From: an uncultured Holophagaceae bacterium
GTDB taxonomy: Bacteria; Acidobacteriota; Holophagae; Holophagales; Holophagaceae
Assembly: GCA_903913215.1 (NCBI GenBank)
Contig: CAIWKE010000002.1
Coordinates: forward strand, 186,001-250,000
DNA length: 64,000 nucleotides
Direction of reading: 5' to 3'
The first letter of the stretch is position 1; every line of letters starts with the position of its first letter. The position numbers and the translations under genes were made by a program. The notes under the pieces are model-generated. The model had not been told where the DNA came from. It did not search any database and saw only the letters and a list, made by a program, of their open reading frames with translations. Below are positions 44,813 to 54,190 of the stretch, in pieces.

Positions 44813-45232
44813 CTAGCCAGCAGCCTGGTCCTGCTTGAGCCCAGGGGCGGGTGGTCCGAGCCGGTCCAGCATGGCCTCGGCTGACTCGACGGTGAAGGGG
44901 CCGTTGATGTCCGGGTCGGACATCTCGAAGACCATGTCGAACAGATCCTCCCGAAGCCAGATGAAGGATTCCGACACCTGCAACGTGTCAGAGACGTAAG
45001 CCAGCTCCTTGGCATCCAGGTCTCCTTCGATGAAGGCCATGCAGAGGCAGCGGACTTCGTTGGGACCGATGGCATAGGTCTCCCCGAATACCTCCTCGAC
45101 CCTGCCCGCGACCGGCGTCCCTCCCCTGCCCCCAGCCTGGCCAGAATTCTGGACCTCCACGGCGATCTCCCGCTTCAGCTTGCGGAGGTCGTAGGTCCCC
45201 TGCAGGTAGGCCGCGAGATGCTCCAGGTTCAT
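44813..45232 (-). CDS. Small acidic protein of unknown function behind alaX
   Basis: 139 residues from the ATG at 45232, which overlaps the alaX stop (ATGA). The middle is helical: LCMAFIEGDLDAKELAYVSDTLQVSESF, then LFDMVFEMSDPDINGPFTVESAEAML. This SDPDINGP pattern looks like a small family seen beside unrelated genes in other bacteria, perhaps an immunity or antitoxin-like protein; I cannot name it. The same frame runs upstream in antiphase to alaX and was trimmed. Confidence 0.6.
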   Translation of the reverse strand: MNLEHLAAYLQGTYDLRKLKREIAVEVQNSGQAGGRGGTPVAGRVEEVFGETYAIGPNEVRCLCMAFIEGDLDAKELAYVSDTLQVSESFIWLREDLFDMVFEMSDPDINGPFTVESAEAMLDRLGPPAPGLKQDQAAG

Positions 45233-46416
45233 GACTGGACCCCCTGGATCCGGGCCACGGCTTCGCCTCTGGCCTTCAGGTTCGAAGCCTTGCCCTGGAA
45301 GCTCTTTCCGGAGCCGCCGCCCTTGGCGTCGAGGATGGCGGCCACGGCCTTGCCGAGGGTGGGCACGTCCAGGCTGCTGACGTCGCCGGCGCTGAGGAGA
45401 AAGAGGGCCTGACCGTTGGCTTCGGTGGTGAGGAACACAGCTTTGGCGGGCGCTGCTGCGAGGATGCCCCGGGCCAGCTTCTGCAGGAAGCCCACCTCTT
45501 TGGCCTCCAGGTGCAGCTCCACAAGGGCGCCGGGCTGGGCGGCCAGGCCCAGGGCCATGTGTTCGGCCAGTTCCTCGTCCAGCTTGCGCACACGGCGGTC
45601 CTGGGCCGCCAGTTGGTCCAGCTTGATCGTCAGCGCCGAGACCAGGTCCTCGTCCGGCGCGCCCAGCAGGGAGCGCATGGCCGCGTTGCGCTGCTCGTGG
45701 GCGCCCAGGCGGCGGCGCAGGCGACCCCCGGCCACGTAGCTGAGGCGGATGCCGCCCCGAATGGCCTCGGTGCCCAGGAGCTTCAGGGCCTCCAGCTCGC
45801 CGGTGTGGCGCAGGTGGGTGCCGCCACAGGTGTTCAGGTCCAGGCCCTCGATCTGCACCAGGCGGATCTCGCCCTGGTGCCCCTCGGGCAGGCCCCGGGA
45901 GCGCACGGCCTCCTGGCCGTAATCCTCCGCAGTCACCCAGCGGGCCGAGACTTCGCGGCGGGCGCGGATCTCTGAGGCCACGGCCTCTTCCAGGTCCAAC
46001 ATCTGGGCGAGGCTGATGCCCGGGGTCTTCAGCTCGATGTCGCAAACAGTCGGCCCCAAGTGGAAGGCCGTGGTCTCCCACTGGAAGCGGTCCTGGGCCA
46101 GGGCCGTGAGCAGGTGCTGGCCCGTGTGCTGCTGCATGTGATCGAAGCGGCGGGCCCAGTCCAGTTCCAGGGTCGCGGTGCCCTCAGTCAGGGGCGAGGC
46201 CAGGTAGTGCCGGATCTCCCCCTCCCGCTTCTGGACGTCCACCACAGCCACGCCGTTGAGGGTGCCCAGGTCGCAGGGCTGACCGCCCCCTTCCGGGTAG
46301 AAGATCGTGTCCACCAGCACCGCGAAGGGCCGACCCCGCTCTTCACCACAGTGGAGGATCAGGCTCTCCAGGGTGGCGGCAAAGGGGTCGCGTTCGTAGG
46401 CGGGCAGACTGGTCAT
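45229..46416 (-). CDS. Alanyl-tRNA editing protein, AlaX-L type
   Basis: 395 residues. It holds the AlaRS editing domain and a C-terminal DHHA1-like domain without the synthetase core. Zinc ligands are His97 and His101 (QQHTGQHLL) and Cys197 and His201 (NTCGGTHLRHTGELE). FYPEGGGQPCDLG is also typical. It clears Ser- or Gly-tRNA(Ala) in trans. The C-terminal GGGSGKSFQGKA is the DHHA1 end. The start is 37 bases from divergent rarA. Its stop overlaps the next small gene. Confidence 0.9.
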   Translation of the reverse strand: MTSLPAYERDPFAATLESLILHCGEERGRPFAVLVDTIFYPEGGGQPCDLGTLNGVAVVDVQKREGEIRHYLASPLTEGTATLELDWARRFDHMQQHTGQHLLTALAQDRFQWETTAFHLGPTVCDIELKTPGISLAQMLDLEEAVASEIRARREVSARWVTAEDYGQEAVRSRGLPEGHQGEIRLVQIEGLDLNTCGGTHLRHTGELEALKLLGTEAIRGGIRLSYVAGGRLRRRLGAHEQRNAAMRSLLGAPDEDLVSALTIKLDQLAAQDRRVRKLDEELAEHMALGLAAQPGALVELHLEAKEVGFLQKLARGILAAAPAKAVFLTTEANGQALFLLSAGDVSSLDVPTLGKAVAAILDAKGGGSGKSFQGKASNLKARGEAVARIQGVQS

Positions 46417-46453
46417 TCGGGGAGCCTAGCACAGGCGCTGATAGGCTAGGAGG

Positions 46454-47842
46454 GTGTCCCAGATCCCGCTTCCCGAACGCCTGCGCCCCAAGTCCCTGGA
46501 CGAGGTGGTGGGTCAGGCCCACCTGCTGGGCCCCAAGGGCGCCCTGAGACGGCTCACGGCCGGGGGCCGCCTGCCCTCCATGGTCATGTGGGGCCCCCCC
46601 GGCACCGGCAAGACCACCCTGGCCCGCATCCTGGCCGAAGCCACGGGCCATGGCTTCATGGAGTTCTCGGGGGTCAGCGGCAGCGCCGCAGAGCTGAAGA
46701 AGTTCCTGGCGGACAGCCGGGAGATGCCCCTGTTCCGCGCCGTGCCGCCCGTGGTGTTCCTGGACGAGATCCACCGCTTCAACCGGGCCCAGCAGGACAT
46801 CCTCCTGCCCTACCTGGAGCGGGGTGAGGCCATTCTTGTGGGCGCCACCACGGAGAACCCCGCCTTCTACCTGAACCCGGCGCTGCGCAGCCGCTGCCAA
46901 CTCATCGCCCTCAAGGCCCTGGAGCCCGCCCACATCCTGACGGTCCTGAAGCGGGCCTGGGCGGCGGAGCGCGGGGCGGAGGCCGAACCCGCAGACGTCT
47001 TCGACTGGCTCTCCCATTGGGCCGGTGGCGACCTGCGCTCGGCCCTCTCGGGCCTGGAGACCTGGCTGGAGATGCCGGACCCGGACCTGGAGTCACTGCA
47101 GGGGGCCTTGGGCGGGCGCATGATGTTCGACCGCGCGGACGGCCACTACGACCTGGCCAGCGCCTTCCAGAAGAGCCTCCGGGGCTCGGATGCCAACGCC
47201 GCCCTCTACTACCTGAGCCGCATGATCCGGGGCGGCGAGGATCCCCGCTTCATCGCCCGGCGCCTCCTGGTCTGCGCCGCCGAGGATGTGGGCAACGCCG
47301 ATCCCCAGGCCTTCATCCTGTGCGAGGCCGCCAGCCGCGCCGCGGAGCAGATCGGCTGGCCCGAGGCCCGCATCCCCCTGGCCCAGGCCATCATCTACGT
47401 GGCCAACGCCCCCAAGAGCAATGCCACCGTGCTGGCCGTGGACGCGGCCATGGCCGCCGACGACGCGCCCATTCCCGAGGCCATCCGCGACGCCCACACC
47501 AGCACCGCCCGCAAGATCGGCCGGGGAGAGGGCTACCACTACTCCCACGCGGACTACGACCGGCCCCAGACCTTCCTGCCAGACAAGCTGCGGGGGGAGA
47601 CCTTCTACGAGGCCCAGCGCCCCCAGGAGCGCGGCTGGCGCGACCAGCAGGAGCCAAATACCGCCGCCCTGGCCCCGCTTTGGGAAGCCTGGGTGGAGGC
47701 CCACCCCGAGGGCGGCGACTTGCCCCTGGAGGCCTGGAGCACGGAACTGGCCTGCAGCCGCGAGGGCTTGGGCCGGGCCCTCACCAAGCTGGCCAGTGGC
47801 CGCTTCCGGCTGAAGCGCAAACTTGAGGCTGAGCTGTTGTAG
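46454..47842 (+). CDS. rarA: Replication-associated recombination ATPase RarA (MgsA)
   Basis: 462 residues. An AAA+ ATPase acting at stalled forks. Walker A is GPPGTGKTT, Walker B is VVFLDEIHRF, and sensor residues are in GATTENPAFYLNPALRSRC. The C-terminal tetramer domain has DARFIARRLLVCAAEDVGNADP-type sequence and GYHYSHADY. The only in-frame start is the GTG at 46454, because a stop lies four codons before it; AGGAGG abuts it directly, an odd spacing. Divergent from alaX. Confidence 0.92.
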   Translation: MSQIPLPERLRPKSLDEVVGQAHLLGPKGALRRLTAGGRLPSMVMWGPPGTGKTTLARILAEATGHGFMEFSGVSGSAAELKKFLADSREMPLFRAVPPVVFLDEIHRFNRAQQDILLPYLERGEAILVGATTENPAFYLNPALRSRCQLIALKALEPAHILTVLKRAWAAERGAEAEPADVFDWLSHWAGGDLRSALSGLETWLEMPDPDLESLQGALGGRMMFDRADGHYDLASAFQKSLRGSDANAALYYLSRMIRGGEDPRFIARRLLVCAAEDVGNADPQAFILCEAASRAAEQIGWPEARIPLAQAIIYVANAPKSNATVLAVDAAMAADDAPIPEAIRDAHTSTARKIGRGEGYHYSHADYDRPQTFLPDKLRGETFYEAQRPQERGWRDQQEPNTAALAPLWEAWVEAHPEGGDLPLEAWSTELACSREGLGRALTKLASGRFRLKRKLEAELL

Positions 47843-48252
47843 GTCGTTTGCAATTTGATCGCCGGTAGCCAGGAGCGCCTTAATCCTGGGCAATCCATCC
47901 GCCAGTCCGAATTGATCCAATCGGGCTTCCTGGCGCTCCTGGCCTGGGCCTCATGCCCAAACGGGCCTAGTTTCCCGTCCCGGCCCCCGCCTCGTCGGTG
48001 GCCTTCGAAACCCAGGGCTGCGCGGGCACCCCCTACGGTGGCTGCTCACCTCGCCAGCTTGTAGTTGGCTGAGCTCCGGTCGCCTCCGGCTCCCTCCGCC
48101 CAGCCCAGCGACACCACCCCAATCAATTTATATTCCACACAAAGACCAGGCTAATCATGTGGGGAACGTCACAACGATCTCCGCGTTCTCTGCCATCTCC
48201 TCTTTTCTCAGCGAGTGTCTTTGGCAGTTCTCGTGCGCTTGGTGGAGCGCCC
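47843..48252. other. 410-base gap between rarA and the chemoreceptor gene
   Basis: No coding frame with supported start or family was found on either strand. It contains a 12-base inverted repeat: GCCAGGAGCGCC at 47868-47879 and its exact complement at 47932-47943, 52 bases apart. The last 130 bases are AT-richer than the rest (AATCAATTTATATTCC near 48121). The two ends belong to converging genes, so it is probably a terminator region or a decayed element. Confidence 0.5.
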
Positions 48253-49830
48253 CTATTCTGCCTCGCCGCTCCAGCCCAGCAGCCCCACGCCATAGCGCTG
48301 GCCGCAGGCATGGAGGGGCACGGTCAGGACCGTGATGATGGCACCGGTATCCCGGGCATAGGTCTGCACCAGGAAGTCCCCGGCAGCGGCAGCCTTCTGA
48401 TCCAGCTGGGCGACCCTCTGGAAGCCCTCACGGCGGGTCTGGTCCGGCAGGTTCTCGGCGGCTTCGCCCAGACCATGCCGGGCGCCCCGCACCAGGATGC
48501 GGTTGTCGGTGAAGAAGCGCTTGACCCGGTTGCCCGCCAGGTCCGCCTCGGGCCGCCCGGTCCAGTCCTGGGTGTAGCGGCTGTTGTGGGAGGGCGCGTA
48601 GCTGTTGAGGTCCAGGATGAGGGCGAAGGTGAGCCTCGGCTCCAGGTCCAGGATGCGGTCGAAGGCCAGCTGCAGGGGTTTCTCCACCAGGGCATCGTAG
48701 GCAGTGCGGAACTTGGGCGGGCTGAAACCCTCTGGGGGCACATGGAGTACGCTGAAGAAGCGGGACAGGCCATGGATCTCAGGCCCCCGGATCTCCCGGT
48801 AGTCCAGGGCGAGCAGGTCGGCTTCCCGGAGCTTGCCCTCCTTCACCGGGGCCTCCAGGATGCCCGCGCTGGTGCTGACCAGCTCCCGGGCCAGCCCCAG
48901 GGCCCGGTGGAAGAGGCTGCCGGTGTCATAGGCGGCCAGGTGCCGGTGCCCTTCTTCAGTGAGGTTTGACAGGCTGAAGGCATCCTGGGCCACGGCCTCG
49001 GCCCCGGCCTTCAGGGTGCCCGTGGCCTCCAGCAGCCGCCCGGAGGCCTCCAGCAGGGTCTGGGCGGCCTCGCGCTCCTCCAGGCTGCTCTGGGCGATGC
49101 TGGCGACGTGGCCGGCCGTGGACTCGGCCAACTCAGCGATGCCAGAGAAGCGCTGCTCGACGGCCTCCACCTGGGTCCGGGTGGCGGAGGCCAGTTCCAG
49201 ACTCTGGTCCATGGCCACCCGGGCGGGCTCCAGATCCTGGCGAATGGCCTCCAGCAGGTCCGCGATCTCCTGGGTCTGGCGGGAGGTCCGGTCCGCCAGC
49301 TTGCGCACCTCCTCGGCCACCACGGCAAAACCCCGGCCCGCGGCCCCCGCATGGGCGGCCTCGATGGCGGCGTTGAGGCTCAGCAGGCCGGTGCGATCGG
49401 CGATCTCCCCGATCACCTGGGAGACCTCATTCACCTTGAGGATGTGGCCCATGAGGGATTCCAGGCGCTGGGAGGTGGTTTCAGTCTGGCCCTGGAGCTG
49501 CCGCACCGTGGCCACGGCGCGGTCGCTTTCCCGGCGGCCCTGGCGGGTCAGGTCCGCCATGAGGCGGGTGGACTCGGCCCCTTCCTTGGCGGCGGAGGCC
49601 GAATTGGAAATGTTCTCCCCCAGGCCCGTGAGGGTCTCCTGGATGGACCGAGTACTGGTGAGGATCTGATCGATGTCCGTGGCCAGGGACTGCACCCGCA
49701 CGGAGGTGCGCGCCGCCCCAGCCGCGGAGCGGTTGATCACCTTCTCCAGAACCGCCAGATCCTGGGTGAGCTGGCCGGAAAGGGCCTGGGCGGGGCCATC
49801 CGAGGAAGTGCCGGGTGCGGGGTGGGACAT
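48253..49830 (-). CDS. Soluble methyl-accepting chemotaxis protein with C-terminal sensing domain
   Basis: 525 residues from the ATG at 49830. There is no membrane segment. The signalling hairpin tip is visible as [19 protein letters not shown] then [18 protein letters not shown]. After about residue 320 comes a separate domain with [14 protein letters not shown] and [16 protein letters not shown], a pattern of C-terminal sensory domains in some cytoplasmic chemoreceptors. The signal is unknown. An ATG at 49857 is in frame but lacks a ribosome site. It is far from cheA, which is in the same window at 3.4 kb. Confidence 0.87.
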   Translation of the reverse strand: MSHPAPGTSSDGPAQALSGQLTQDLAVLEKVINRSAAGAARTSVRVQSLATDIDQILTSTRSIQETLTGLGENISNSASAAKEGAESTRLMADLTRQGRRESDRAVATVRQLQGQTETTSQRLESLMGHILKVNEVSQVIGEIADRTGLLSLNAAIEAAHAGAAGRGFAVVAEEVRKLADRTSRQTQEIADLLEAIRQDLEPARVAMDQSLELASATRTQVEAVEQRFSGIAELAESTAGHVASIAQSSLEEREAAQTLLEASGRLLEATGTLKAGAEAVAQDAFSLSNLTEEGHRHLAAYDTGSLFHRALGLARELVSTSAGILEAPVKEGKLREADLLALDYREIRGPEIHGLSRFFSVLHVPPEGFSPPKFRTAYDALVEKPLQLAFDRILDLEPRLTFALILDLNSYAPSHNSRYTQDWTGRPEADLAGNRVKRFFTDNRILVRGARHGLGEAAENLPDQTRREGFQRVAQLDQKAAAAGDFLVQTYARDTGAIITVLTVPLHACGQRYGVGLLGWSGEAE

Positions 49831-49882
49831 GGGGCCGTCCTGGTATAGGTTACCCATCGGCCATCTGACCCCAAGCTGAAGT

Positions 49883-50749
49883 TCAGACCAGCTGCCCCAT
49901 GAGCCCCTGCTGGTACTCCTGGAAGGCCTGCTCCAGCTCCTCTCGGGTGTTCATGACGAAGGGGCCGTAGTGGGCGATGGGCTCCCGCAGGGGCTCCCCA
50001 GCCAGCAGCATGAGGCTGGCACCCTCGGGGCTCTCCAGGGCCAGGGAATCGCCCTCCCCCAGCAGGGCCACGGTGTCCGCCGGCACCTGGGTTCCCTCCA
50101 CCAGGACGCTCCCCTGCAAGGGCACCACGGCGGCCACCCAGCCCCCGGGAAGGAATTGCTGGAAGCGCCCGCCGGGCTCCAGCTCCAGGTGGGCATAGGC
50201 GATGCGCGCGGGGGTCTGGGCCGGGCCGGTCACACCCGCCCAGGTGCCCGCCAGCACGCGGATCCGGCCCCCAGGCAACGGCTGCCAGGGCATGGTCTCG
50301 GGCTGCAGGTCGGTGTAGCCGGGCGTGGAGCCCTTCGCGGCCTTGGGCAGGTTGATCCAGAGCTGCACGCCTTCGATGGCGCCGCCGGTCTCCAGGTGCT
50401 CGGGCACGGGCATCTCCTCGTGGACGATGCCCGAACCCGCGTTCATGAGCTGGGCGCCGCCGGGGCGCAGGAGCCCTGAGCCGCCGGTGCTGTCACGGTG
50501 GCGGAAGGCGCCCTGGATGAGGTAGGTGAGGGTCTGAAAGCCCTTGTGGGGATGGGGCGGGAAGCCCGCATCCGTGCCGGGCTTCAGCACCATGGGGCCG
50601 AAGTGATCCATGAGCAGGAAGGGATCCATGTCCCGGAAGGCCTCCGTGCCGTGCTGGCCGCGGCCGGGCACCAGGCGCGTGAGGGGCACCCGGTTGCCGT
50701 CCTGGGTGGGCTGGCCGGGGATGAGTCGAAGCACAGGTTTGAAAGACAT
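49883..50749 (-). CDS. Pirin-family cupin protein
   Basis: 288 residues, GAGGAG five to six bases upstream. Two cupin domains; the metal site is [15 protein letters not shown], with [12 protein letters not shown] following, as in pirin and YhaK. The C-terminal ENREE-type [17 protein letters not shown] is typical. Pirins bind iron and some oxidise quercetin; the role here is unknown. It is nine bases behind another pirin-like gene, so they are one operon. Confidence 0.88.
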   Translation of the reverse strand: MSFKPVLRLIPGQPTQDGNRVPLTRLVPGRGQHGTEAFRDMDPFLLMDHFGPMVLKPGTDAGFPPHPHKGFQTLTYLIQGAFRHRDSTGGSGLLRPGGAQLMNAGSGIVHEEMPVPEHLETGGAIEGVQLWINLPKAAKGSTPGYTDLQPETMPWQPLPGGRIRVLAGTWAGVTGPAQTPARIAYAHLELEPGGRFQQFLPGGWVAAVVPLQGSVLVEGTQVPADTVALLGEGDSLALESPEGASLMLLAGEPLREPIAHYGPFVMNTREELEQAFQEYQQGLMGQLV

Positions 50750-50758
50750 GAAGGCTCC

Positions 50759-51457
50759 TCAGGCGAGATCAAAAAAGAGGAATTCAGTGGGGGAGTCCGC
50801 CAGCACACTCAGGTCAGCCTCCCTTTCGATGCGCGCCGAGTCCCCGGCGTTCATAAGCTGCCCATTCAGCCACAGGGAGCCCGTGGCCACCTGCAGGAAG
50901 CCGAAGCGGCCCGGCGCCAGGGCGGGTTGGACCTCCTGCCCTGCATCCAGGCGCGCCGCGAAAACCTGGAGATCCTGGAAGAGCTGGGCCCGGCCCGGGG
51001 CGGCCCCGGAACCGGCAATGAGGTGCAGGCGGTTCCGCAGGTCGGCGTCCGTGAACGCCACCTGGTCGTAGCGGGGAGCCAGTCCCTGCCGTTCAGGCAG
51101 GAGCCAGATCTGGAGGAAGTGCACGGGCACCGCAGAGGAACCGTTGAACTCACTGTGGCGGATGCCCGTGCCAGCGCTCATGACCTGGGCCTCCCCGGGT
51201 CGCAGGAGCCCCTTGGAGCCCAGGCTGTCCTCATGGGCCAGGGCGCCCGAGAGCACCCAGGTGAGGATCTCCATGTCCCGGTGGCCGTGAGTGCCGAAGC
51301 CTTGGCCCGGGGCCACCCGGTCCTCGTTGAGCACTCGGAGGCTGCGGAACTGCGTCTGCTCTGGATCGAAATAGTCGCCGAAGGAAAAAGTGTGGAATGT
51401 GTCCAGCCACCCGAAGTCGAAGTGGCCCCGCTCAACGCCTGGTCGAAAGGTGATCAT
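50759..51457 (-). CDS. Pirin-like protein, YhhW (quercetinase) type
   Basis: 232 residues. Cupin metal ligands lie in GTHGHRDMEILTWVLSGAL and the RPGEAQVMSAGTGIRHSEFN stretch, with HFDFGWLDTFHTFSFGDYFDP at the start. This matches the YhhW-type pirin subfamily. It is upstream of the longer pirin gene and diverges from the stress-protein gene with 117 bases between. Confidence 0.88.
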   Translation of the reverse strand: MITFRPGVERGHFDFGWLDTFHTFSFGDYFDPEQTQFRSLRVLNEDRVAPGQGFGTHGHRDMEILTWVLSGALAHEDSLGSKGLLRPGEAQVMSAGTGIRHSEFNGSSAVPVHFLQIWLLPERQGLAPRYDQVAFTDADLRNRLHLIAGSGAAPGRAQLFQDLQVFAARLDAGQEVQPALAPGRFGFLQVATGSLWLNGQLMNAGDSARIEREADLSVLADSPTEFLFFDLA

Positions 51458-51574
51458 GGTGCCTCCTGTTTCTATTTTAGGTGTTGCAACTCATATTACA
51501 AGCCTTTCTTGCAAACTTTTCAAGGCATTAGATGACCAGGGACGTATCTTTGGGGTGACCGAGCGGAGGCCATG

Positions 51575-52003
51575 ATGATCACGCGGGTGCTGGTGGGTGT
51601 GGACTTTTCTGAAGCTTCCCGGCAAGCCATGGACCGGGCGGGCCAATGGGCCGTTCGCTGCGGGGTGCCCCTGGTGGCCATGCACGTGCTGCAACCGCCG
51701 GCCCCCATGCTGCCCGAAGCGCAGATCGCCCTGCCCGACCCCGCCTGGCTGCACACCATGGAGGACCATGCCAGGGAGCAGCTTGAGGGCTGGCTCAAGC
51801 CCTATGCCGGCGCCCAGGCCCTGGTGAAGTGGGGCAGCCCCGCCGAGGAGTTGATCGGCGAGGCGAATCCCGAGACCCTGCTGGTGGTGGCACAGGTGGG
51901 CCACTCCGCCCTGGAGCGCCTCCTCTTCGGCAGCACCGCCGCCCGCGTTGTGCGCCTCGCCCCCTGCGATGTGCTGGTGGTACGCACGGAGAAGGCCAAG
52001 TAG
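51575..52003 (+). CDS. Universal stress protein (UspA family)
   Basis: 142 residues from the second ATG (51575), five bases after GGAGG; the first ATG (51572) is too close. The USP fold is visible: VLVGVDFSEASRQAM at the start and SALERLLFGSTAARVVRLAPCDVLVV at the end. The usual G-2x-G of the ATP loop reads AQVGH, so the first glycine is lost and ATP binding is uncertain. It diverges from the pirin pair, which may share its control. Confidence 0.87.
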   Translation: MITRVLVGVDFSEASRQAMDRAGQWAVRCGVPLVAMHVLQPPAPMLPEAQIALPDPAWLHTMEDHAREQLEGWLKPYAGAQALVKWGSPAEELIGEANPETLLVVAQVGHSALERLLFGSTAARVVRLAPCDVLVVRTEKAK

Positions 52004-52012
52004 GCCCCTTCC

Positions 52013-54190
52013 CTAGTGATACACCTTGGCCTCCTTGGCGGCCTCAGTATCTGCGTAGTCCTTGTGCAGCTTGCGGAAGGCCTTGAGCAGAAGGGCCGCG
52101 CTGCGGCTGTCCCGGTTGGCGTTGCGGGAGGCCCGCACAGCCCGGGACAGGGCCTCGGGAGCCAGGGGATCCTTGGGGCGGGCCTCGGCCAAGGTCAGGG
52201 CCTGCTCGCAGAACCAGGTGAGTGGCGCAGGAATCCGGCCCGACTCTTCTTTGCCTTCACGGATCGCCACAGCATCCAGGAACCTGGGGGTCAGCACCAG
52301 CCCATAGCCACCTAGGCCCAGGGGCGCGGGCGCAGGTACTGGCGCGGTTGTCTGAGCCACGACCAACTCGCTGCTACCGGGCCCCGTCGTTGGGCCCCCA
52401 GCCCAGCGGGCGTAGAGGGTGCCGTATTGGAGGGCCTCCTCTCGGAAGGTGAGCACCTGGGGCCAGAGGCGCCCATCCCAGATAATCGCGGTGGACAGGG
52501 CCCGCTTGTGTACCGGGTCGCTTTCTGCCGCCCAGGCCTTCAGTCCTATCTCGAGGGCCGGCCGCAGTTTGGCCAGCTCGGGCAGGCGCCGGGCCTGGAT
52601 GTCCTCTCGACCCAGGATGGCGGCCCGGGTCCAGAGGGCCTCCAGCCACTCGGACCGCAACTCCCTGGGGAAATGCGGCGCATCCAGCAGGGCCTCCCAG
52701 TGGCGCAGCGGCACCTGGGTGTTCAGCAGCACCACCGCGCCGGGGTCCAGCGCCTTTAGCAGCCGGGGATCCTTGGGATCTTCTGGGGGGTGCTCGCTCC
52801 AGGTTCCCCACTCGCCATCATCCACCGAGGCTAGGCGCCGCCCCAAGTGGGCCGCGAAGCCGTCGAGGTCGGGAGCCTGGGCCAGCTTCACGCTGGACCA
52901 GAGGTTGAAGGCCGAGGGCCAGCGGCTTGCCTGGGGCTGAGCCAGGGCCTCGGTGGCCAGGGCTTCCGCGGCCTTCAGGCGCTTCTGGGCCAAGAGAATC
53001 CGCAGGCGGTGGCTCACGAGAGTGGCGTAGGCAGGACCAGGCTTGAGGCTGGCCTGCTGGGCCGCCTTGAGGAAGAACTCAACCCGTAGGTGGTCAGGTG
53101 GCAGCGAGAGCAACACGGCCACCAGGTTGGGCAGCTCCGGTTGGCCATGGTAGGCGGCCATGGCGGCGTTGGCATCTCCCTTCTGCACGAGGTTGATCCA
53201 GGCGTGGACGCCAGTAGGTTCGACCCCCTTCAAGCCCTCGGTCCAGGGCTCCAGGATCCGCAACCAGCGCAGGTCCTCCAGGTCCTGGGCCAGGCCCGGC
53301 CCACGCCCCTTTTCGGCAAGGTGCTCGATAAGTCGGTCGTAGAAGGCCTTGGGATCCACCTGGTAGCGGATGCGGTTCTCCAGGGCCGCTGCATCCCCCT
53401 GGATTTCGGGAAAAGCGGTATCCGCCTGAAGCCGCATGAGGCCGCTCAGCACCGAGTCGGCGTCCAGGTCACTCCCTTCGACCGCCTTGCCTCTGGCGAA
53501 GATACGAGCGACGGCGTACTGCGCCCAGCCCCGCCAGGGATTGGACGCATCGGCGGCCACGGCACGGAAAGCGTTGAGGGCGGCCTGGGTTTCCTGGCGG
53601 TAGAAATGCGCGGCGGCCACCTGATAGGACCGGTCCTGGCGGATCCGCAGAGGCAGGCTGGCCTCTGCGGTCTCCGGTAGTTCCCAGGCGAAGACCCGGT
53701 CCTGGGCCGCCAGCCAACGGCCTAGCGCAACGCTGCCCTTGCCGTAGGTCCTGAGGTGCCCCAGCAGGGTTTGGGCCGCCAGATCCAGAGCATGCTCGCC
53801 AATCACGGGGGTCTCGTTGTAGGTGTCTTGTGTCCGGTAGACCTTCGGTTCCAGGACAGGAACCCCGGCCGCCGCCCGCGCGGCTTTCCAGGCAGCCGCG
53901 CCCCGGAGGATGGGATTCGGAGTGCTGGGAGCCGAAGCATCCGGCCCCAGGACCGCCTTCTGTTCTGCAGCACTGAGGCCCACTCCCGCAAGCCAGCGCC
54001 AGGCCACCACCAGATCAGCCGTGCGCAGCATGGGCTGCAGCAGACCCAGGCGCCCGCCCACCCAGTCGGCCTGCGCCCCATCCGGCGTGTGCAGGGCCAC
54101 CTGGTTGAAGGTGGGCACGAAGGGGCCGCAGGGCCGGGCCGTGCTCAGCAGGAGCAGGAAGCAGAGGGTTGAACCGATGCGGCGGATCAT
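52013..54190 (-). CDS. Large exported helical-repeat protein, unknown
   Basis: 725 residues. A signal peptide precedes RPCGPFVPTF, so a cysteine lies right after the cleavage region. The rest is alpha-helical with TPR-like pairs (YQVAAAHFYRQETQAALNAF; NPWRGWAQYAVARIF) and no membrane segment. A similar CGPF start is seen in exported proteins of other environmental bacteria, but I cannot name the family. It overlaps the upstream DUF3142 lipoprotein gene by four bases (ATGA), so they work together. Confidence 0.75.
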   Translation of the reverse strand: MIRRIGSTLCFLLLLSTARPCGPFVPTFNQVALHTPDGAQADWVGGRLGLLQPMLRTADLVVAWRWLAGVGLSAAEQKAVLGPDASAPSTPNPILRGAAAWKAARAAAGVPVLEPKVYRTQDTYNETPVIGEHALDLAAQTLLGHLRTYGKGSVALGRWLAAQDRVFAWELPETAEASLPLRIRQDRSYQVAAAHFYRQETQAALNAFRAVAADASNPWRGWAQYAVARIFARGKAVEGSDLDADSVLSGLMRLQADTAFPEIQGDAAALENRIRYQVDPKAFYDRLIEHLAEKGRGPGLAQDLEDLRWLRILEPWTEGLKGVEPTGVHAWINLVQKGDANAAMAAYHGQPELPNLVAVLLSLPPDHLRVEFFLKAAQQASLKPGPAYATLVSHRLRILLAQKRLKAAEALATEALAQPQASRWPSAFNLWSSVKLAQAPDLDGFAAHLGRRLASVDDGEWGTWSEHPPEDPKDPRLLKALDPGAVVLLNTQVPLRHWEALLDAPHFPRELRSEWLEALWTRAAILGREDIQARRLPELAKLRPALEIGLKAWAAESDPVHKRALSTAIIWDGRLWPQVLTFREEALQYGTLYARWAGGPTTGPGSSELVVAQTTAPVPAPAPLGLGGYGLVLTPRFLDAVAIREGKEESGRIPAPLTWFCEQALTLAEARPKDPLAPEALSRAVRASRNANRDSRSAALLLKAFRKLHKDYADTEAAKEAKVYH

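Noticed and set aside
47843-48252. Possible tRNA or small RNA in the gap
   Set aside because: No cloverleaf or CCA end could be drawn; only an inverted repeat is supported.
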